64,000 nucleotides of DNA. Origin: an uncultured Alistipes sp. GTDB taxonomy: Bacteria; Bacteroidota; Bacteroidia; Bacteroidales; Rikenellaceae. Location: positions 1 to 64,000 of the forward strand of contig CALUNL010000001.1 in the NCBI GenBank assembly GCA_944322005.1. Reading direction: 5' to 3'. The notes beneath the pieces were generated by a model that was not told where the DNA came from, searched no databases, and worked only from the letters and a program-made list of their open reading frames with translations. Positions within the stretch are counted from its first letter, which is position 1. The number at the start of each line of letters is the position of its first letter. The position numbers and the translations under genes are program-made. Positions 9,201 through 17,745 of this stretch are shown piece after piece.

Positions 9201-9774
9201 GGGCGTCGGCGTCGATGAGCTCGATCTTCTGTATCTCGTGCGAGGTGCGGAAGCCGTCGAAGAAGTGCAGGAAAGGAATCCTCGACTTGATCGCCGTAAG
9301 GTGTGCCACACCGGCAAGGTCCATCACCTCCTGTACGGAGGAGGTGGCAAGCATCGCGAAACCTGTCTGACGTGCTGCCATCACATCCTGGTGGTCTCCG
9401 AAGATCGAGAGCGACTGTGCGGCCAGTGCGCGCGCCGATACATGGAATACGCCCGGAAGAAGCTCGCCCGAGATCTTGTACATGTTCGGGATCATCAGGA
9501 GCAGACCCTGCGATGCCGTGAATGTCGAGGTAAGTGCACCGCCCTGCAGCGAGCCGTGTACCGCACCTGCGGCTCCGGCCTCCGACTGCATCTCTACGAC
9601 CTTTACGGTCTCGCCGAAGATATCCTTACGTCCCTGTGCCGCCCACTCGTCCACGAGCTCTGCCATGGTCGACGAAGGCGTGATGGGGTAGATTGCCGCA
9701 ACCTCGGAGAACATATATGCTATATGTGCTGCCGCGTAGTTGCCGTCACAAGTTATGAATTTCTTTTCTGCCAT
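6244..9774 (-). CDS. nifJ: Pyruvate:ferredoxin (flavodoxin) oxidoreductase
   Basis: A 1176-residue single-chain enzyme that converts pyruvate and CoA to acetyl-CoA and CO2 while reducing ferredoxin. The N-terminal domain opens with ITCDGNYAAAHIAYMFSEV and IYPITPSS. Two 4Fe-4S motifs follow: CIQCNQCSYVCP from residue 693 and CTGCGNCVDICP from residue 748. The C-terminal thiamine-diphosphate domain has ACAGCGETPY and GGDGWGYDIGFGG near residue 960. The length matches the homodimeric enzymes of anaerobes. The gene is monocistronic. It is the main pyruvate-oxidising step expected in a strict anaerobe and a source of low-potential electrons. Confidence 0.96.
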   Translation of the reverse strand: MAEKKFITCDGNYAAAHIAYMFSEVAAIYPITPSSTMAELVDEWAAQGRKDIFGETVKVVEMQSEAGAAGAVHGSLQGGALTSTFTASQGLLLMIPNMYKISGELLPGVFHVSARALAAQSLSIFGDHQDVMAARQTGFAMLATSSVQEVMDLAGVAHLTAIKSRIPFLHFFDGFRTSHEIQKIELIDADALTSLLDRKALREFRDRALNPETPITRGTAQNPDIYFQTREASNKFYDAVPDMVADYMKQISAITGREYKPFVYYGAKDAERVIVAMGSVTETIKECVDYLTARGEKVGVVTVHLYRPFSAKYLFDVLPKSVRTLCVLDRTKEPGANGEPLYLDIVDAFYGNELQPRIIGGRYGLSSKDTTPAQMLAVFANMALAEPKNHFTVGIVDDVTNLSLPVGEEISMAKEGTFEAVFFGLGADGTVGANKNSIKIIGGTTDKYCQAYFSYDSKKSGGYTSSHLRFGDKPITSPYLVTTPDFIACHVPSYVDKYDVLKGLKKGGSFLLNSVNDAQTTCRTLPDHMKVYLAKNHINFYIINATKIAAELGLGSRTNTIMQSAFFKIANVIPFDKAVEEMKKAIYKSYGKKGEDIVNMNYAAVDAGGKSVEKVEVPAEWADIVLKEEHHNVDLSRPEFVRKVVDPINALKGDLLPVSAFNGREDGSWDNGTAAWEKRGIAVNVPEWIVDNCIQCNQCSYVCPHAAIRPFLATEEQAANAPAGTTFKQGIGNTKEYKFRIQVSPLDCTGCGNCVDICPAKEKALVLKPLATQVEQEARWEYMHKVVGYKSADREKNVKGSQFAQPLFEFSGACAGCGETPYIKTITQLFGERMMVANATGCTSIYSASAPSTPYCTNAEGHGPAWANSLFEDNAEYGLGMHLGVEQLRDRLKNIMEEAIASCNKCSAELKATMQEWIDNRNLAAKSAEVSARLIPMCEACGCDYCRQILELKKYLVKKSQWIIGGDGWGYDIGFGGVDHVIASGADVNILVVDTEVYSNTGGQSSKSTPVGAVAKFASMGKRIRKKDLGAIAMTYGYVYVAQVSIGGSQAQLFNVLKEAEAYPGPSLIIAYAPCINHGIKGGMSRTQTVGKQAVECGYWHLWHYNPLLEEQGKNPFVLDSKEPDWSKFRDFLMKEVRYTSLQKSFPEEAEELFKAAEENAKWRYQSYVRRSKEQY

Positions 9775-9949
9775 GTTGTTATTGATTTTGGTATTGTTTG
9801 CTTTTTATGCCTTTTTACCGGCCTTGCGACTGATGAAATTTCCGTTTCTTTCCGTCTGTTTCCGCTTATGGCCTTCCATGTGTGAAGGGTCGGAAAATAA
9901 ACGTAAAAACAGGCGTGCGGAATATGCGTAAAGCCGTTTTTTCGCAGGG

Positions 9950-9957
9950 CAAAAATA
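9950..9957 (-). promoter_or_regulatory. Candidate -7 box for nifJ
   Basis: On the minus strand this reads TATTTTTG, a match to TAnnTTTG. No clear TTG sits 19-21 bases upstream, and the leader would be about 170 bases, so this is a moderate call. The rest of 9775-9949 shows no gene. Confidence 0.4.
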
Positions 9958-10004
9958 CAAACTCTTTACCGTAGAACCTAAAAAAACGGTAATTATTTTA
10001 GTGT

Positions 10005-10039
10005 TAAAAAATTAACAGAAACTGTTAGTTGGCTAACAG
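10005..10039 (-). terminator. Terminator downstream of rsmA
   Basis: CTGTTAG (10022-10028) and CTAACAG (10033-10039) form a perfect seven-base stem with a four-base loop. On the minus strand it is followed by TTTCTGTTAATTTTTT, a U-rich tail. It lies 18 bases past the rsmA stop. Confidence 0.6.
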
Positions 10040-10057
10040 TGCGTAACGCGCTGACTG

Positions 10058-10849
10058 TTACTTTGATATGTGCTCTTTGGCCCAGTTCGTGAGATCGACG
10101 AAATCGGCGATTTTCAGCTGTTCCGCGCGAGCCCCGAAGAGGGGGTGCGAAGCGCCTCCGAAGTTGCCGAAAACCGAGCGCAGCGAGTTGCGCAGCATCT
10201 TGCGCCTTTGGCCGAACGAAGCCTTGACGACACGCACGAAAAGAGCCTCGTCGCACCCGAGCGAGAGGGTGCCGTTGCGGCGCAGGCGTATGACGGCGCT
10301 CTTGACCTTCGGCGGCGGGTTGAAGACATTTTCCGAGACGGTGAAGAGGTATTCGGTGTCGTACCATGCCTGTATGAGTACGCTCAGGATTCCGTACTCG
10401 CGCGAGCCGGGAGGTTCGGCGATGCGCTGTGCGACTTCGCGCTGGATCATCCCGACGCACTCCGGTATGAGGTTGCGGTTTTCGATTATCTTGAAGAATA
10501 TTTGCGACGAGATGTTGTAGGGAAAGTTGCCGATGATTCGCACCCCGTCCGGGAACCGGCTGCGCAGGTCCATTTGCAGGAAATCGCCTTCGGCGAGGCG
10601 AGGCGTGAACTCCGGGAAGTGCGCGTTGAGGTATTCGATGCTCTCACGGTCTATCTCGGCGCCGTAGGTTGTGATGTCGTCGCGCCGGAGCAGGTATTGC
10701 GTCAGCACACCCGTGCCGCAGCCCACCTCCAGCACGTCGCGCGGCAGCCCGTCGCCGCTCTCCGAGAGCGACGCGCATATCTTTTGCGCGATATTGAGGT
10801 CGGTCAGAAAGTGCTGGCCGAGTGATTTTTTCGCACGTACCTCTCCCAT
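10058..10849 (-). CDS. rsmA: 16S rRNA (adenine-N6,N6) dimethyltransferase RsmA/KsgA
   Basis: A 263-residue methyltransferase that dimethylates the two adenines of the 16S helix 45 loop. It begins MGEVRAKKSLGQHFL, the family N terminus, and has the SAM-binding stretch VLEVGCGTGVLTQYLL, the catalytic IIGNFPYNISSQI motif and FNPPPKVKSAVIRL. The frame is open for 34 more codons upstream, but those residues do not fit the family, and a TATCTTTG promoter box lies within that stretch, so the ATG at 10849 is used. Confidence 0.93.
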   Translation of the reverse strand: MGEVRAKKSLGQHFLTDLNIAQKICASLSESGDGLPRDVLEVGCGTGVLTQYLLRRDDITTYGAEIDRESIEYLNAHFPEFTPRLAEGDFLQMDLRSRFPDGVRIIGNFPYNISSQIFFKIIENRNLIPECVGMIQREVAQRIAEPPGSREYGILSVLIQAWYDTEYLFTVSENVFNPPPKVKSAVIRLRRNGTLSLGCDEALFVRVVKASFGQRRKMLRNSLRSVFGNFGGASHPLFGARAEQLKIADFVDLTNWAKEHISK

Positions 10850-10868
10850 TGCATCTCTTTTTTCAGGG

Positions 10869-10876
10869 CAAAGATA
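10869..10876 (-). promoter_or_regulatory. -7 box of the rsmA promoter
   Basis: Minus-strand TATCTTTG, an exact TAnnTTTG match, 20 bases before the rsmA ATG. It gives a very short leader. The -35-like element is weak. Confidence 0.6.
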
Positions 10877-10952
10877 GCACAATCTGCCGAAAATATGGCG
10901 GATTGCCTGCGGATATTGTCTCCGGCGGCTCGCCGTGTGCCGGGCGCTCACC

Positions 10953-12344
10953 CTACATGTGGCCGTAAAGCGAGTCGAACACGATGTTGAAGTCCTTCAT
11001 GCGGTCTTGCCCGAGATAAACCCCAATGTAGTTCTTTTCGGTGTTTATGTAGAGGACCTGCCCGTAGAGCCCGAATCCCCACCAGCCGCCGCGGTGCAGC
11101 ACGGCATAGTATCCGAAGCGGTTTTTCCATATGGAGTACCGGTCTGCATCCGGACTTGTGGCGTAAAAGTTTTTCAGAGACTCTTTGTCGTCGAAGTACC
11201 GGCATTGGCTGTATTTCACGGCGGTGCGGCTGCCGTCGCCGTTCCGGTGTTCATGTATTGCGAATGACTCCGGATGTTCGCGGAAGTACCTTTTCATCTC
11301 CCGCCTGCTTTCGAAGCGGTGCTCGACATACTCTTCGTCGGTGAATCCCCAATACCACGAGTAGGAGTATCGCCCCATGCTGCTTTTGCCGGCCGCATTG
11401 GTACTCAAACACCTCTTCACATAGGCGGAATCGACCAGCCGGACTCCGTTCCACATGCCGCCGTCGAGGAACAGCTTCCCGATCTTCGCAAGGTCGCGCA
11501 CGTTGGTCGTGAGGCCGGCGTAGCTCTTGGCGACGCCGCGTTTGCGGCTGTCGAGGCTTACCGATGCCGGCTCCTCCATGCCGAGCGGCTTCCAGACCCT
11601 ATCCGAAAGGTATCGGGCATAGGACATACCCGTCGCACGTTCTATTACGATGCCGAGTATGGCCGTGGTCATCGAGTCGTACGAATACCTCTCGCCCGGT
11701 TTGCTCGAGAATTTCATGCCGCGTATGAGCCTGAACGCGTCCCTGCCCATATAGAGCCTTGCCATCTTCGAGAAGGGGTTCCATCCGTAGTTCTCGCTGA
11801 ACTTCAGTCCGGCCGTCATGTCGAGCAGGTGCTCTATGCGGAGCTCGGCGAACATCGGGTCGGCATCCTTCAGCTCGGGGATGTAGTCCGTTACCGGATC
11901 CTGCAGGCTCTTGATGTAACCTTCGGTCAGCGCGATGCCGCACATGAGGCTCGTCACGGTTTTGGTGACGGAGAATATGTTGGAACGGCTGCTGCGGTTC
12001 CACCCTCCTGCGTAGTGTTCGTAGAGAATGCTGTCGTTCCTTATTATTATGGCTGCCGCAGGCTTGCGGGTTGCCTCGACGGTCTCGTCGAGAGTCATGC
12101 GGTGCATCCGGCCGTCCCTCCTGGTGAAGATGTCTATCCTTACGGTGTCGAGCCCGCTTCCCGCCTTCGGAAGTTCGGTGAATGTGAATCTCCCCTCTCC
12201 GTTGCGGACGGTATCCTGCGGGAATATCCTGTTGTCGTCGACCGATGCGTTGCCGTATCTGATGCCGCGCCATACGACAGTGCATGACTGCAACGCAACC
12301 ATCGCCGCAAGGACGCAGATTGCATGCAAGAGTCTTCGTGTCAT
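10953..12344 (-). CDS. Beta-lactamase-family serine hydrolase lipoprotein
   Basis: A 463-residue lipoprotein: the signal peptide ends in a lipobox (VALQSC, Cys21), placing it in the periplasm or on the outer membrane. The fold is the class C beta-lactamase/PBP4-like family. The nucleophile motif SVTK has Ser at about 125; the second motif position reads YSYDS rather than the common YxN; the C-terminal HRGGWWGFG supplies the HxG triad. Such proteins in Bacteroidota include D-Ala-D-Ala peptidases and esterases, and few are true antibiotic resistance enzymes. It lies 51 bases downstream of recQ on the same strand. The substrate is unknown. Confidence 0.82.
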   Translation of the reverse strand: MTRRLLHAICVLAAMVALQSCTVVWRGIRYGNASVDDNRIFPQDTVRNGEGRFTFTELPKAGSGLDTVRIDIFTRRDGRMHRMTLDETVEATRKPAAAIIIRNDSILYEHYAGGWNRSSRSNIFSVTKTVTSLMCGIALTEGYIKSLQDPVTDYIPELKDADPMFAELRIEHLLDMTAGLKFSENYGWNPFSKMARLYMGRDAFRLIRGMKFSSKPGERYSYDSMTTAILGIVIERATGMSYARYLSDRVWKPLGMEEPASVSLDSRKRGVAKSYAGLTTNVRDLAKIGKLFLDGGMWNGVRLVDSAYVKRCLSTNAAGKSSMGRYSYSWYWGFTDEEYVEHRFESRREMKRYFREHPESFAIHEHRNGDGSRTAVKYSQCRYFDDKESLKNFYATSPDADRYSIWKNRFGYYAVLHRGGWWGFGLYGQVLYINTEKNYIGVYLGQDRMKDFNIVFDSLYGHM

Positions 12345-12395
12345 GATTTGGGTATGGAATTTATTGCCGCGGCGCTCTCCGGATTGACGCTGACG

Positions 12396-14588
12396 TCAGT
12401 TTCCGGCTTCGCAGAGGAATTTTATGCGGACAAGGCGTATCTCCTCCTCCGTATAGTCGCTGCCGAGCTCCTCGATAGCCTCGTCGAGCGAATCGCTCTC
12501 GGCGTCCTCTTTGAAATATAGGTATATGTCGTTCACCTTGTCATCGTCCATGTACTGGTTGAGATAGTACTGGATGTTGAGCTTGGTGCCTGAGTTGACA
12601 ATCGACTCTATCTCGGTCAGCAGCTCGTCGAAGGTCAGGTTCTTGGCCTTGGCTATATCCTCGAAGTCCATCTGACGGTCTATCGACTGTATGATGAATA
12701 TCTTTATGCCCGATTTGTTGGCAACCGCCTTCACGACCATGTCCTGCGGACGGACTATGTCGTTCTCCTCGACGTATGCCTTGATGAGCTTTATGAACTC
12801 CTCGCCGAACTTCTTCGCCTTGCCTGCCCCTACGCCCGAGATGTTCTGCATCTCCTCGATTGTTATCGGGTAGTGCATCGACATGTCTTCGAGCGACGGG
12901 TCCTGGAATATCACGAACGGTGGCAGGCCGTGCTCGCGGGCCACCTTCTTGCGCAGGTCCTTGAGCATGGCGAACAGCGTCTCGTCGGCCGCTCCGCCGT
13001 GGGACGGTGCGCTCTCCTGTTCGCGCTCCTCCTCGTCGTAGTCGCGGTCCTCTGCGACCTTGACGACGGTCGGGTGTTCGATATACTTCTCTCCGGCCTC
13101 GGTGATGAATATGAGGCCGTAGTTCTCTATGTTCTTGTCGATAAGACCCATGATGAGTCCCTGCCGTATGACGGCGTTCCAGAAACGGTCCGACTTCGAC
13201 TTGCCGACACCGAACCATTCGCTCTTCTGGTGGCCGTAGCTCTTTATGTTGGCAGTCGTCTTGCCCAGAAGCATCGACACGAGGTGGTCGATCTTGAACT
13301 TGTCCCCTATCGACCTCAATGCCTTGAGCGCCGTCACGAGCTCGCGCGTGGCATCGACCTGCGGGCGCGGGTGGCAGCAGTTGTCGCACGAGCCGCAGTT
13401 CTCCTCGGTGTACTCCTCGCCGAAGTAGTGGAGCAGGGTCTTGCGGCGGCACATCGAACTCTCGGCGTATGAGGCCGTCTCGAGCAGCAGCAGCTTGCCT
13501 ATCTCCTGTTCGGCCACAGGCTTGCCCTGCATGAACTTCTCGAGTTTCTGTATGTCCTTGTAGCTGTAGAAGGTGAGGCAGTATCCCTCGCCGCCGTCAC
13601 GTCCGGCGCGTCCGGTCTCCTGATAGTAGCCCTCCAGCGATTTCGGGATGTCGTAGTGTATGACGAACCTCACGTCCGGCTTGTCGATGCCCATTCCGAA
13701 GGCTATCGTGGCGACGATTACTTCGACACCCTCCATGAGGAAGGCATCCTGGTTGTCGGCGCGCGTCTGGGCATCCATTCCGGCATGGTACGGCAGCGCC
13801 TTGATGCCGTTGGCCACGAGCAGTTCGGCAAGCTCCTCGACCTTCTTGCGGCTGAGGCAGTATATGATTCCGCTCTTGCCCGGATTCTGTTTGATGTACT
13901 TTATTATGTCGCGCTCCGGGTCGCTTTTCGGACGGAGTTCGTAATAGAGGTTCGGACGGTTGAACGACGACTTGAATACCGTGGCGTCGGTCATTCCGAG
14001 GTTCTTCTGTATGTCCATCTGCACCTTCGGGGTGGCCGTTGCGGTGAGCGTTATGAGCGGTGCCGTGCCGATATCGTTGATTATCGGGCGTATTCGGCGG
14101 TACTCCGGACGGAAGTCATGTCCCCACTCGGATATGCAGTGCGCTTCGTCGATGGCGTAGAACGAAATCTTTATCTTTCGCAGGAATGCGATGTTGTCCT
14201 CCTTGGTGAGCGATTCCGGGGCGAAATAGAGCAGTTTGGTCTTGCCGGCCAGAACGTCTTCGCGCACCTGCTGCACGGCATTCTTGTTCAGCGACGAGTT
14301 GAGGAAGTGCGCTATGCCTGGATTGCTGGAGAAGGTTCTCATCGCGTCGACCTGGTTCTTCATCAGGGCGATGAGCGGCGATATGATTATGGCCACGCCG
14401 TCCATCATCAGTGCCGGAAGCTGGTAGCAGAGCGATTTTCCACCGCCCGTCGGCATAAGGACGAATGTGTCGCGTTTGGCCAGAAGGTTGAGGATTACCG
14501 CTTCCTGATTGCCTTTAAAGGAAGTGAACCCGAAGTATTCTTTGAGCTTACGGTGAAGCAATTCTTTGTCTGTCAGGTTCTGCGGCAT
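12396..14588 (-). CDS. recQ: ATP-dependent DNA helicase RecQ
   Basis: A 730-residue 3'-5' helicase for recombination and stalled-fork repair. In order: helicase core with MPTGGGKSLCYQLP (Walker A) and IDEAHCISEWGHDFRP (DEAH box and RecQ aromatic loop); second RecA lobe ending QETGRAGRDG; the zinc-binding cysteines CRRKTLLHYFG...CGSCDNCC; a winged-helix RQC region; an HRDC domain (GLPPFVIFQDPSLEDM). About 130 further residues follow the HRDC and make it longer than E. coli RecQ (609), as is usual for this phylum's long form. It diverges from lptB. Confidence 0.95.
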   Translation of the reverse strand: MPQNLTDKELLHRKLKEYFGFTSFKGNQEAVILNLLAKRDTFVLMPTGGGKSLCYQLPALMMDGVAIIISPLIALMKNQVDAMRTFSSNPGIAHFLNSSLNKNAVQQVREDVLAGKTKLLYFAPESLTKEDNIAFLRKIKISFYAIDEAHCISEWGHDFRPEYRRIRPIINDIGTAPLITLTATATPKVQMDIQKNLGMTDATVFKSSFNRPNLYYELRPKSDPERDIIKYIKQNPGKSGIIYCLSRKKVEELAELLVANGIKALPYHAGMDAQTRADNQDAFLMEGVEVIVATIAFGMGIDKPDVRFVIHYDIPKSLEGYYQETGRAGRDGGEGYCLTFYSYKDIQKLEKFMQGKPVAEQEIGKLLLLETASYAESSMCRRKTLLHYFGEEYTEENCGSCDNCCHPRPQVDATRELVTALKALRSIGDKFKIDHLVSMLLGKTTANIKSYGHQKSEWFGVGKSKSDRFWNAVIRQGLIMGLIDKNIENYGLIFITEAGEKYIEHPTVVKVAEDRDYDEEEREQESAPSHGGAADETLFAMLKDLRKKVAREHGLPPFVIFQDPSLEDMSMHYPITIEEMQNISGVGAGKAKKFGEEFIKLIKAYVEENDIVRPQDMVVKAVANKSGIKIFIIQSIDRQMDFEDIAKAKNLTFDELLTEIESIVNSGTKLNIQYYLNQYMDDDKVNDIYLYFKEDAESDSLDEAIEELGSDYTEEEIRLVRIKFLCEAGN

Positions 14589-14633
14589 CTGGAAATAATC
14601 TTTAACCGGTTTGCTGTGGTGTTAAAAACTTAC

Positions 14634-14641
14634 CAAAGATA
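14634..14641 (-). promoter_or_regulatory. -7 box of the recQ promoter
   Basis: Minus-strand TATCTTTG, an exact match to TAnnTTTG, 46 bases before the recQ start, in the AT-rich divergent gap shared with lptB. Confidence 0.6.
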
Positions 14642-14663
14642 AAAATTATTTGGGAAAATATCA

Positions 14664-14671
14664 TAACTTTG
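14664..14671 (+). promoter_or_regulatory. -7 box of the lptB-aroA-aroC-prmC-recX promoter
   Basis: TAACTTTG, an exact TAnnTTTG match, 41 bases before the lptB ATG. It lies back to back with the recQ box, the two -7 elements being 22 bases apart, so the promoters overlap and may compete. Confidence 0.6.
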
Positions 14672-14711
14672 TAGAAATATTTGTCATAAAAATTATTGCA
14701 TATTTCGTAAG

Positions 14712-15473
14712 ATGCGACTTTTTACAGACGGACTGGTCAAGAAATACAAATCGCGTACGGTGGTCGACCATGTGTCGATAGATGTGCGTCAGGGCGAGAT
14801 TGTCGGACTGCTCGGGCCTAACGGAGCGGGAAAGACGACTTCGTTCTACATGATAGTGGGCCTTATCAAGCCCAACGAGGGACGCATATTTCTCGAGCAT
14901 GACGACGGCCGTGTCATAGAGCTGACGAAGGAGCCCGTATATCGCCGCGCACAGTTGGGTGTGGGATACCTTGCGCAGGAGGCGTCGGTGTTCCGCCGTC
15001 TGAGCGTCGAGGACAACATCCGCTCGGTGCTCGAGATGACGAACTACACCAAGGAGTACCAGAACGAGCGCGTCGAGGCGCTTATCGAGGAGTTCCGTCT
15101 GCAGAAGGTCCGCAAGAGTTACGGTATACAGCTCTCCGGAGGTGAGCGCCGCCGTACGGAGATAGCGCGTGCGGTGGCCATAAACCCTGCGTTCATACTC
15201 CTTGACGAGCCGTTCGCCGGTGTGGACCCGATTGCGGTGGAGGACATCCAGAGCATCGTCGCCACGCTGAAGAACAAGAATATCGGCGTCATAATAACCG
15301 ACCACAACGTAGACGAGACGCTTGCCATCACCGACCGCACATACCTGCTCTACGAGGGAAAGATCCTCAAGACGGGTACGGCCGAGGAGCTGGCGGCCGA
15401 CGAGATGGTGCGCCGCGTATATCTGGGCAAGAACTTCGAACTCAAGCGCAAGCACAACCAGCCATCAGAGTGA
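14712..15473 (+). CDS. lptB: LPS export ABC transporter ATPase LptB
   Basis: A 253-residue ATPase that powers extraction of lipopolysaccharide from the inner membrane with LptF/LptG. Walker A is [10 protein letters not shown] (about 35-44), the signature is [14 protein letters not shown], Walker B is [13 protein letters not shown] and the switch His is in [11 protein letters not shown]. The LptB-type signature and the DEPFAGVDP stretch separate it from other small ABC ATPases. It heads a plus-strand operon; aroA starts 17 bases later. No lptF/G is in the window. Confidence 0.92.
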   Translation: MRLFTDGLVKKYKSRTVVDHVSIDVRQGEIVGLLGPNGAGKTTSFYMIVGLIKPNEGRIFLEHDDGRVIELTKEPVYRRAQLGVGYLAQEASVFRRLSVEDNIRSVLEMTNYTKEYQNERVEALIEEFRLQKVRKSYGIQLSGGERRRTEIARAVAINPAFILLDEPFAGVDPIAVEDIQSIVATLKNKNIGVIITDHNVDETLAITDRTYLLYEGKILKTGTAEELAADEMVRRVYLGKNFELKRKHNQPSE

Positions 15474-15490
15474 TACGATAACAAAAACAT

Positions 15491-16738
15491 ATGGATAAGT
15501 CAGTCCCCCGAGGTAGTGTCGCAGGTACGGTCACGCCTCCTTGTTCAAAAAGCTATGCGCAACGTGCCCTGGCGGCGTCGTTGCTTTCGTCAGGAGAGTC
15601 CGTCCTGCGCAATATGGACTTCTGCAATGACACCCTTTCCGCAATAAGATGCATCGAGTCGCTCGGTGCCTCCGTCAGGCGTGTCGACGACCGCACGCTC
15701 TCCGTCCGCGGAGGCCTGTCGCCGCGCAGCGATACGCTCGACGTGGGCGAGTCGGGCCTTGCCACGCGTCTGTTCACGCCGATAGCCTCGCTCTGCGGCA
15801 AGCCGATTACCATAACGGGCGAGGGCACGCTGCTGCACCGTCCGATGAACATGATGATGGAGCCGCTGCGCAGCCTTGGTGTCGAAGTGCGCGACGGGGG
15901 AGGATTCCTGCCGATAGAGGTCTGCGGGCCCATGCGCGGCGGGCGTATCGAGGTCGACGGGTCGATCTCTTCGCAGTTCGTGACCGGGCTGCTGATCGCT
16001 CTTCCGTGTGTTGCGGCCGATACGACCATTTATGTGCATGGCGCCGTGTCGCGCCCCTATCTCGACATGACTATAGATACCGTGGAGCGCTTCGGCGTCA
16101 AGATTCTGCACAGCGACTACTCCGAATTCTTCATAGAGGGCGGCCAGACATACACCCCAGCCGATTTGAGCATCGAGGGTGACTGGAGCGCCGCCGCAAT
16201 GGTGCTCGTGGCCGGGGCCATAGCAGGCGAGGTCACGATGAACAACCTCTCGCCGCTGTCGCGCCAGGCCGACGTGGCTATTTGCGATGCTCTGGTGCGT
16301 GCCGGGGCGTCGGTCATAAACGACAACAACAGCATTACGGTCGCACACCGCAAGCTTTCGGCCTTCGAGTTCGACGCCACGGAGTGTCCCGACCTGTTCC
16401 CTGCGCTGGCGGCGCTTGCCGCGGCGGCCGAGGGAGAGAGCGTCATCGTCGGCACATCGCGTCTCGAACACAAGGAGAGCAGCCGTGCCGAGGCGATATG
16501 CCGCGAATACGGGAAACTCGGAATAGGGGTCGATATCGACACCGACAACGTCATGAAGATCCGCGGCGGCGACATAGCGTCCGACGTCGAGGTGGAGAGC
16601 TACCACGACCACCGCATAGCAATGTCGCTGGCCGTAACGGCGCTGCGCAGCTGCGGCAGGATAACCATACGCGATGCCGAGTGCGTGGCAAAGAGCTATC
16701 CGGAGTTTTTCGAGGTTCTGGACGGCATACGCGTCTGA
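15491..16738 (+). CDS. aroA: 3-phosphoshikimate 1-carboxyvinyltransferase (EPSP synthase)
   Basis: A 415-residue shikimate-pathway enzyme joining PEP and shikimate-3-phosphate. Visible motifs are CSKSYAQRALAAS (substrate-binding Lys/Ser), GESGLATRLFTPI, the linker CPDLFPALAALAA with catalytic Asp, LEHKESSR and YHDHRIAMS. The PEP-contacting N-terminal loop reads GESGLATR where E. coli has GNAGTAMR, so it is a divergent form. It is followed 24 bases later by aroC, the next enzyme in the pathway. Confidence 0.93.
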   Translation: MDKSVPRGSVAGTVTPPCSKSYAQRALAASLLSSGESVLRNMDFCNDTLSAIRCIESLGASVRRVDDRTLSVRGGLSPRSDTLDVGESGLATRLFTPIASLCGKPITITGEGTLLHRPMNMMMEPLRSLGVEVRDGGGFLPIEVCGPMRGGRIEVDGSISSQFVTGLLIALPCVAADTTIYVHGAVSRPYLDMTIDTVERFGVKILHSDYSEFFIEGGQTYTPADLSIEGDWSAAAMVLVAGAIAGEVTMNNLSPLSRQADVAICDALVRAGASVINDNNSITVAHRKLSAFEFDATECPDLFPALAALAAAAEGESVIVGTSRLEHKESSRAEAICREYGKLGIGVDIDTDNVMKIRGGDIASDVEVESYHDHRIAMSLAVTALRSCGRITIRDAECVAKSYPEFFEVLDGIRV

Positions 16739-16762
16739 CCAGAGCACAAATCCGCAACCCCA

Positions 16763-17743
16763 ATGATGACCTTCGGCGACAAGTTACGCATGACTCTGTT
16801 CGGCGCATCGCATGCGCCGTCGGTCGGTGTGCGCATCGAGGGCGTACCGGCCGGCATGCCTCTCTCGGAGTCGGTCTTCGAATGCGATTTGTCGCGCCGA
16901 CGTGCCGGTGCTGCCGGTACGACGGCACGGCACGAACGCGACCTGCCGCACATAAGGGGCGGCGTGACAGGCGGAGTTACAGACGGCGGCACGATTGAGA
17001 TAGAGTTCATGAACGAGGATGTACGTTCGTCCGATTACGACACTTTCAGGATCCAGCCCCGCCCGTCGCATGCCGATTTCGCGGCGCGCGCCAAGTACGG
17101 CGATGCTGTCGACCTTCGCGGCGGAGGGATATTCTCCGGCCGCATGACGCTGCCGCTCGTGGCGGCCGGCGTGGTGGCGAAGCTCATGCTTTCGGCGGTG
17201 AAGTATTCGACGACACTCGTAGAGGTGGGAGGGGAGAGCGATCCGGCACTCTTCGACGGGGTGATTGCCGCGGCGAGGGCTGCGGGCGACTCCGTCGGAG
17301 GGGTCATAGAGTGCCGCGCTTCCGGTGTTGCGAAGGGTCTCGGCGAACCGTTTTTCGACTCGGTGGAGAGCGTGGTCTCCCACCTGCTCTTCTCGATACC
17401 TGCGGTCAAGGGTGTGGAGTTCGGCAGCGGGTTTGCCGGCGTGCGCCTGCGCGGGTCGCAGCGCAACGACCGGATTGCGGATGCCGAAGGGCGAACGTTC
17501 ACCAACAACGACGGCGGAATCGCCGGGGGGATCACCAACGGCAATGATATTGTGGTAAGGGTGGCCGTCAAACCGACACCGAGCATAGCGCTGCCGCAGC
17601 AGACCTTCGATTTCGGACGCGGATGCGTCGCTCCGCTGCGCATAACCGGGCGCCACGATGCCTGCATAGCACTCCGGGCCGGAGCGGCCGTCGAGGCAAT
17701 GGTGGCGTTTGCGCTTGCCGACCTCTCACTGCGCGGAAGATAA
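16763..17743 (+). CDS. aroC: Chorismate synthase, short divergent form
   Basis: A 326-residue FMN-dependent enzyme turning EPSP into chorismate. The two catalytic histidines are kept: His17 in FGASHAP and His103 in RPSHADF. The surrounding signatures depart from the textbook form: GESHG is GASHA, RPGHAD is RPSHAD, and the GGRSSARETA stretch reads GGGIFSGRMTLPLV. The protein is also about 30 residues shorter than E. coli AroC. The spacing, operon position after aroA and conserved RITGRHD-type C terminus keep the call firm. Confidence 0.9.
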   Translation: MMTFGDKLRMTLFGASHAPSVGVRIEGVPAGMPLSESVFECDLSRRRAGAAGTTARHERDLPHIRGGVTGGVTDGGTIEIEFMNEDVRSSDYDTFRIQPRPSHADFAARAKYGDAVDLRGGGIFSGRMTLPLVAAGVVAKLMLSAVKYSTTLVEVGGESDPALFDGVIAAARAAGDSVGGVIECRASGVAKGLGEPFFDSVESVVSHLLFSIPAVKGVEFGSGFAGVRLRGSQRNDRIADAEGRTFTNNDGGIAGGITNGNDIVVRVAVKPTPSIALPQQTFDFGRGCVAPLRITGRHDACIALRAGAAVEAMVAFALADLSLRGR

Positions 17744-17745
17744 CA

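Noticed and set aside
6181-9885. 1234-codon plus-strand open frame opposite nifJ
   Set aside because: It is a GC-driven shadow of nifJ with Leu/Arg/Val-rich sequence and no family features; nifJ itself has every expected motif.
10953-12344. Antibiotic-resistance beta-lactamase
   Set aside because: The serine-hydrolase lipoprotein has the SxxK and HxG motifs, but its second motif is not a standard YxN and such proteins in this phylum are mostly peptidases or esterases; resistance is not supported.
12385-12398. TGACGTCA palindrome near the recQ stop codon
   Set aside because: It overlaps a coding end between two same-strand genes with no promoter nearby; an eight-base palindrome is expected by chance in 64 kb.
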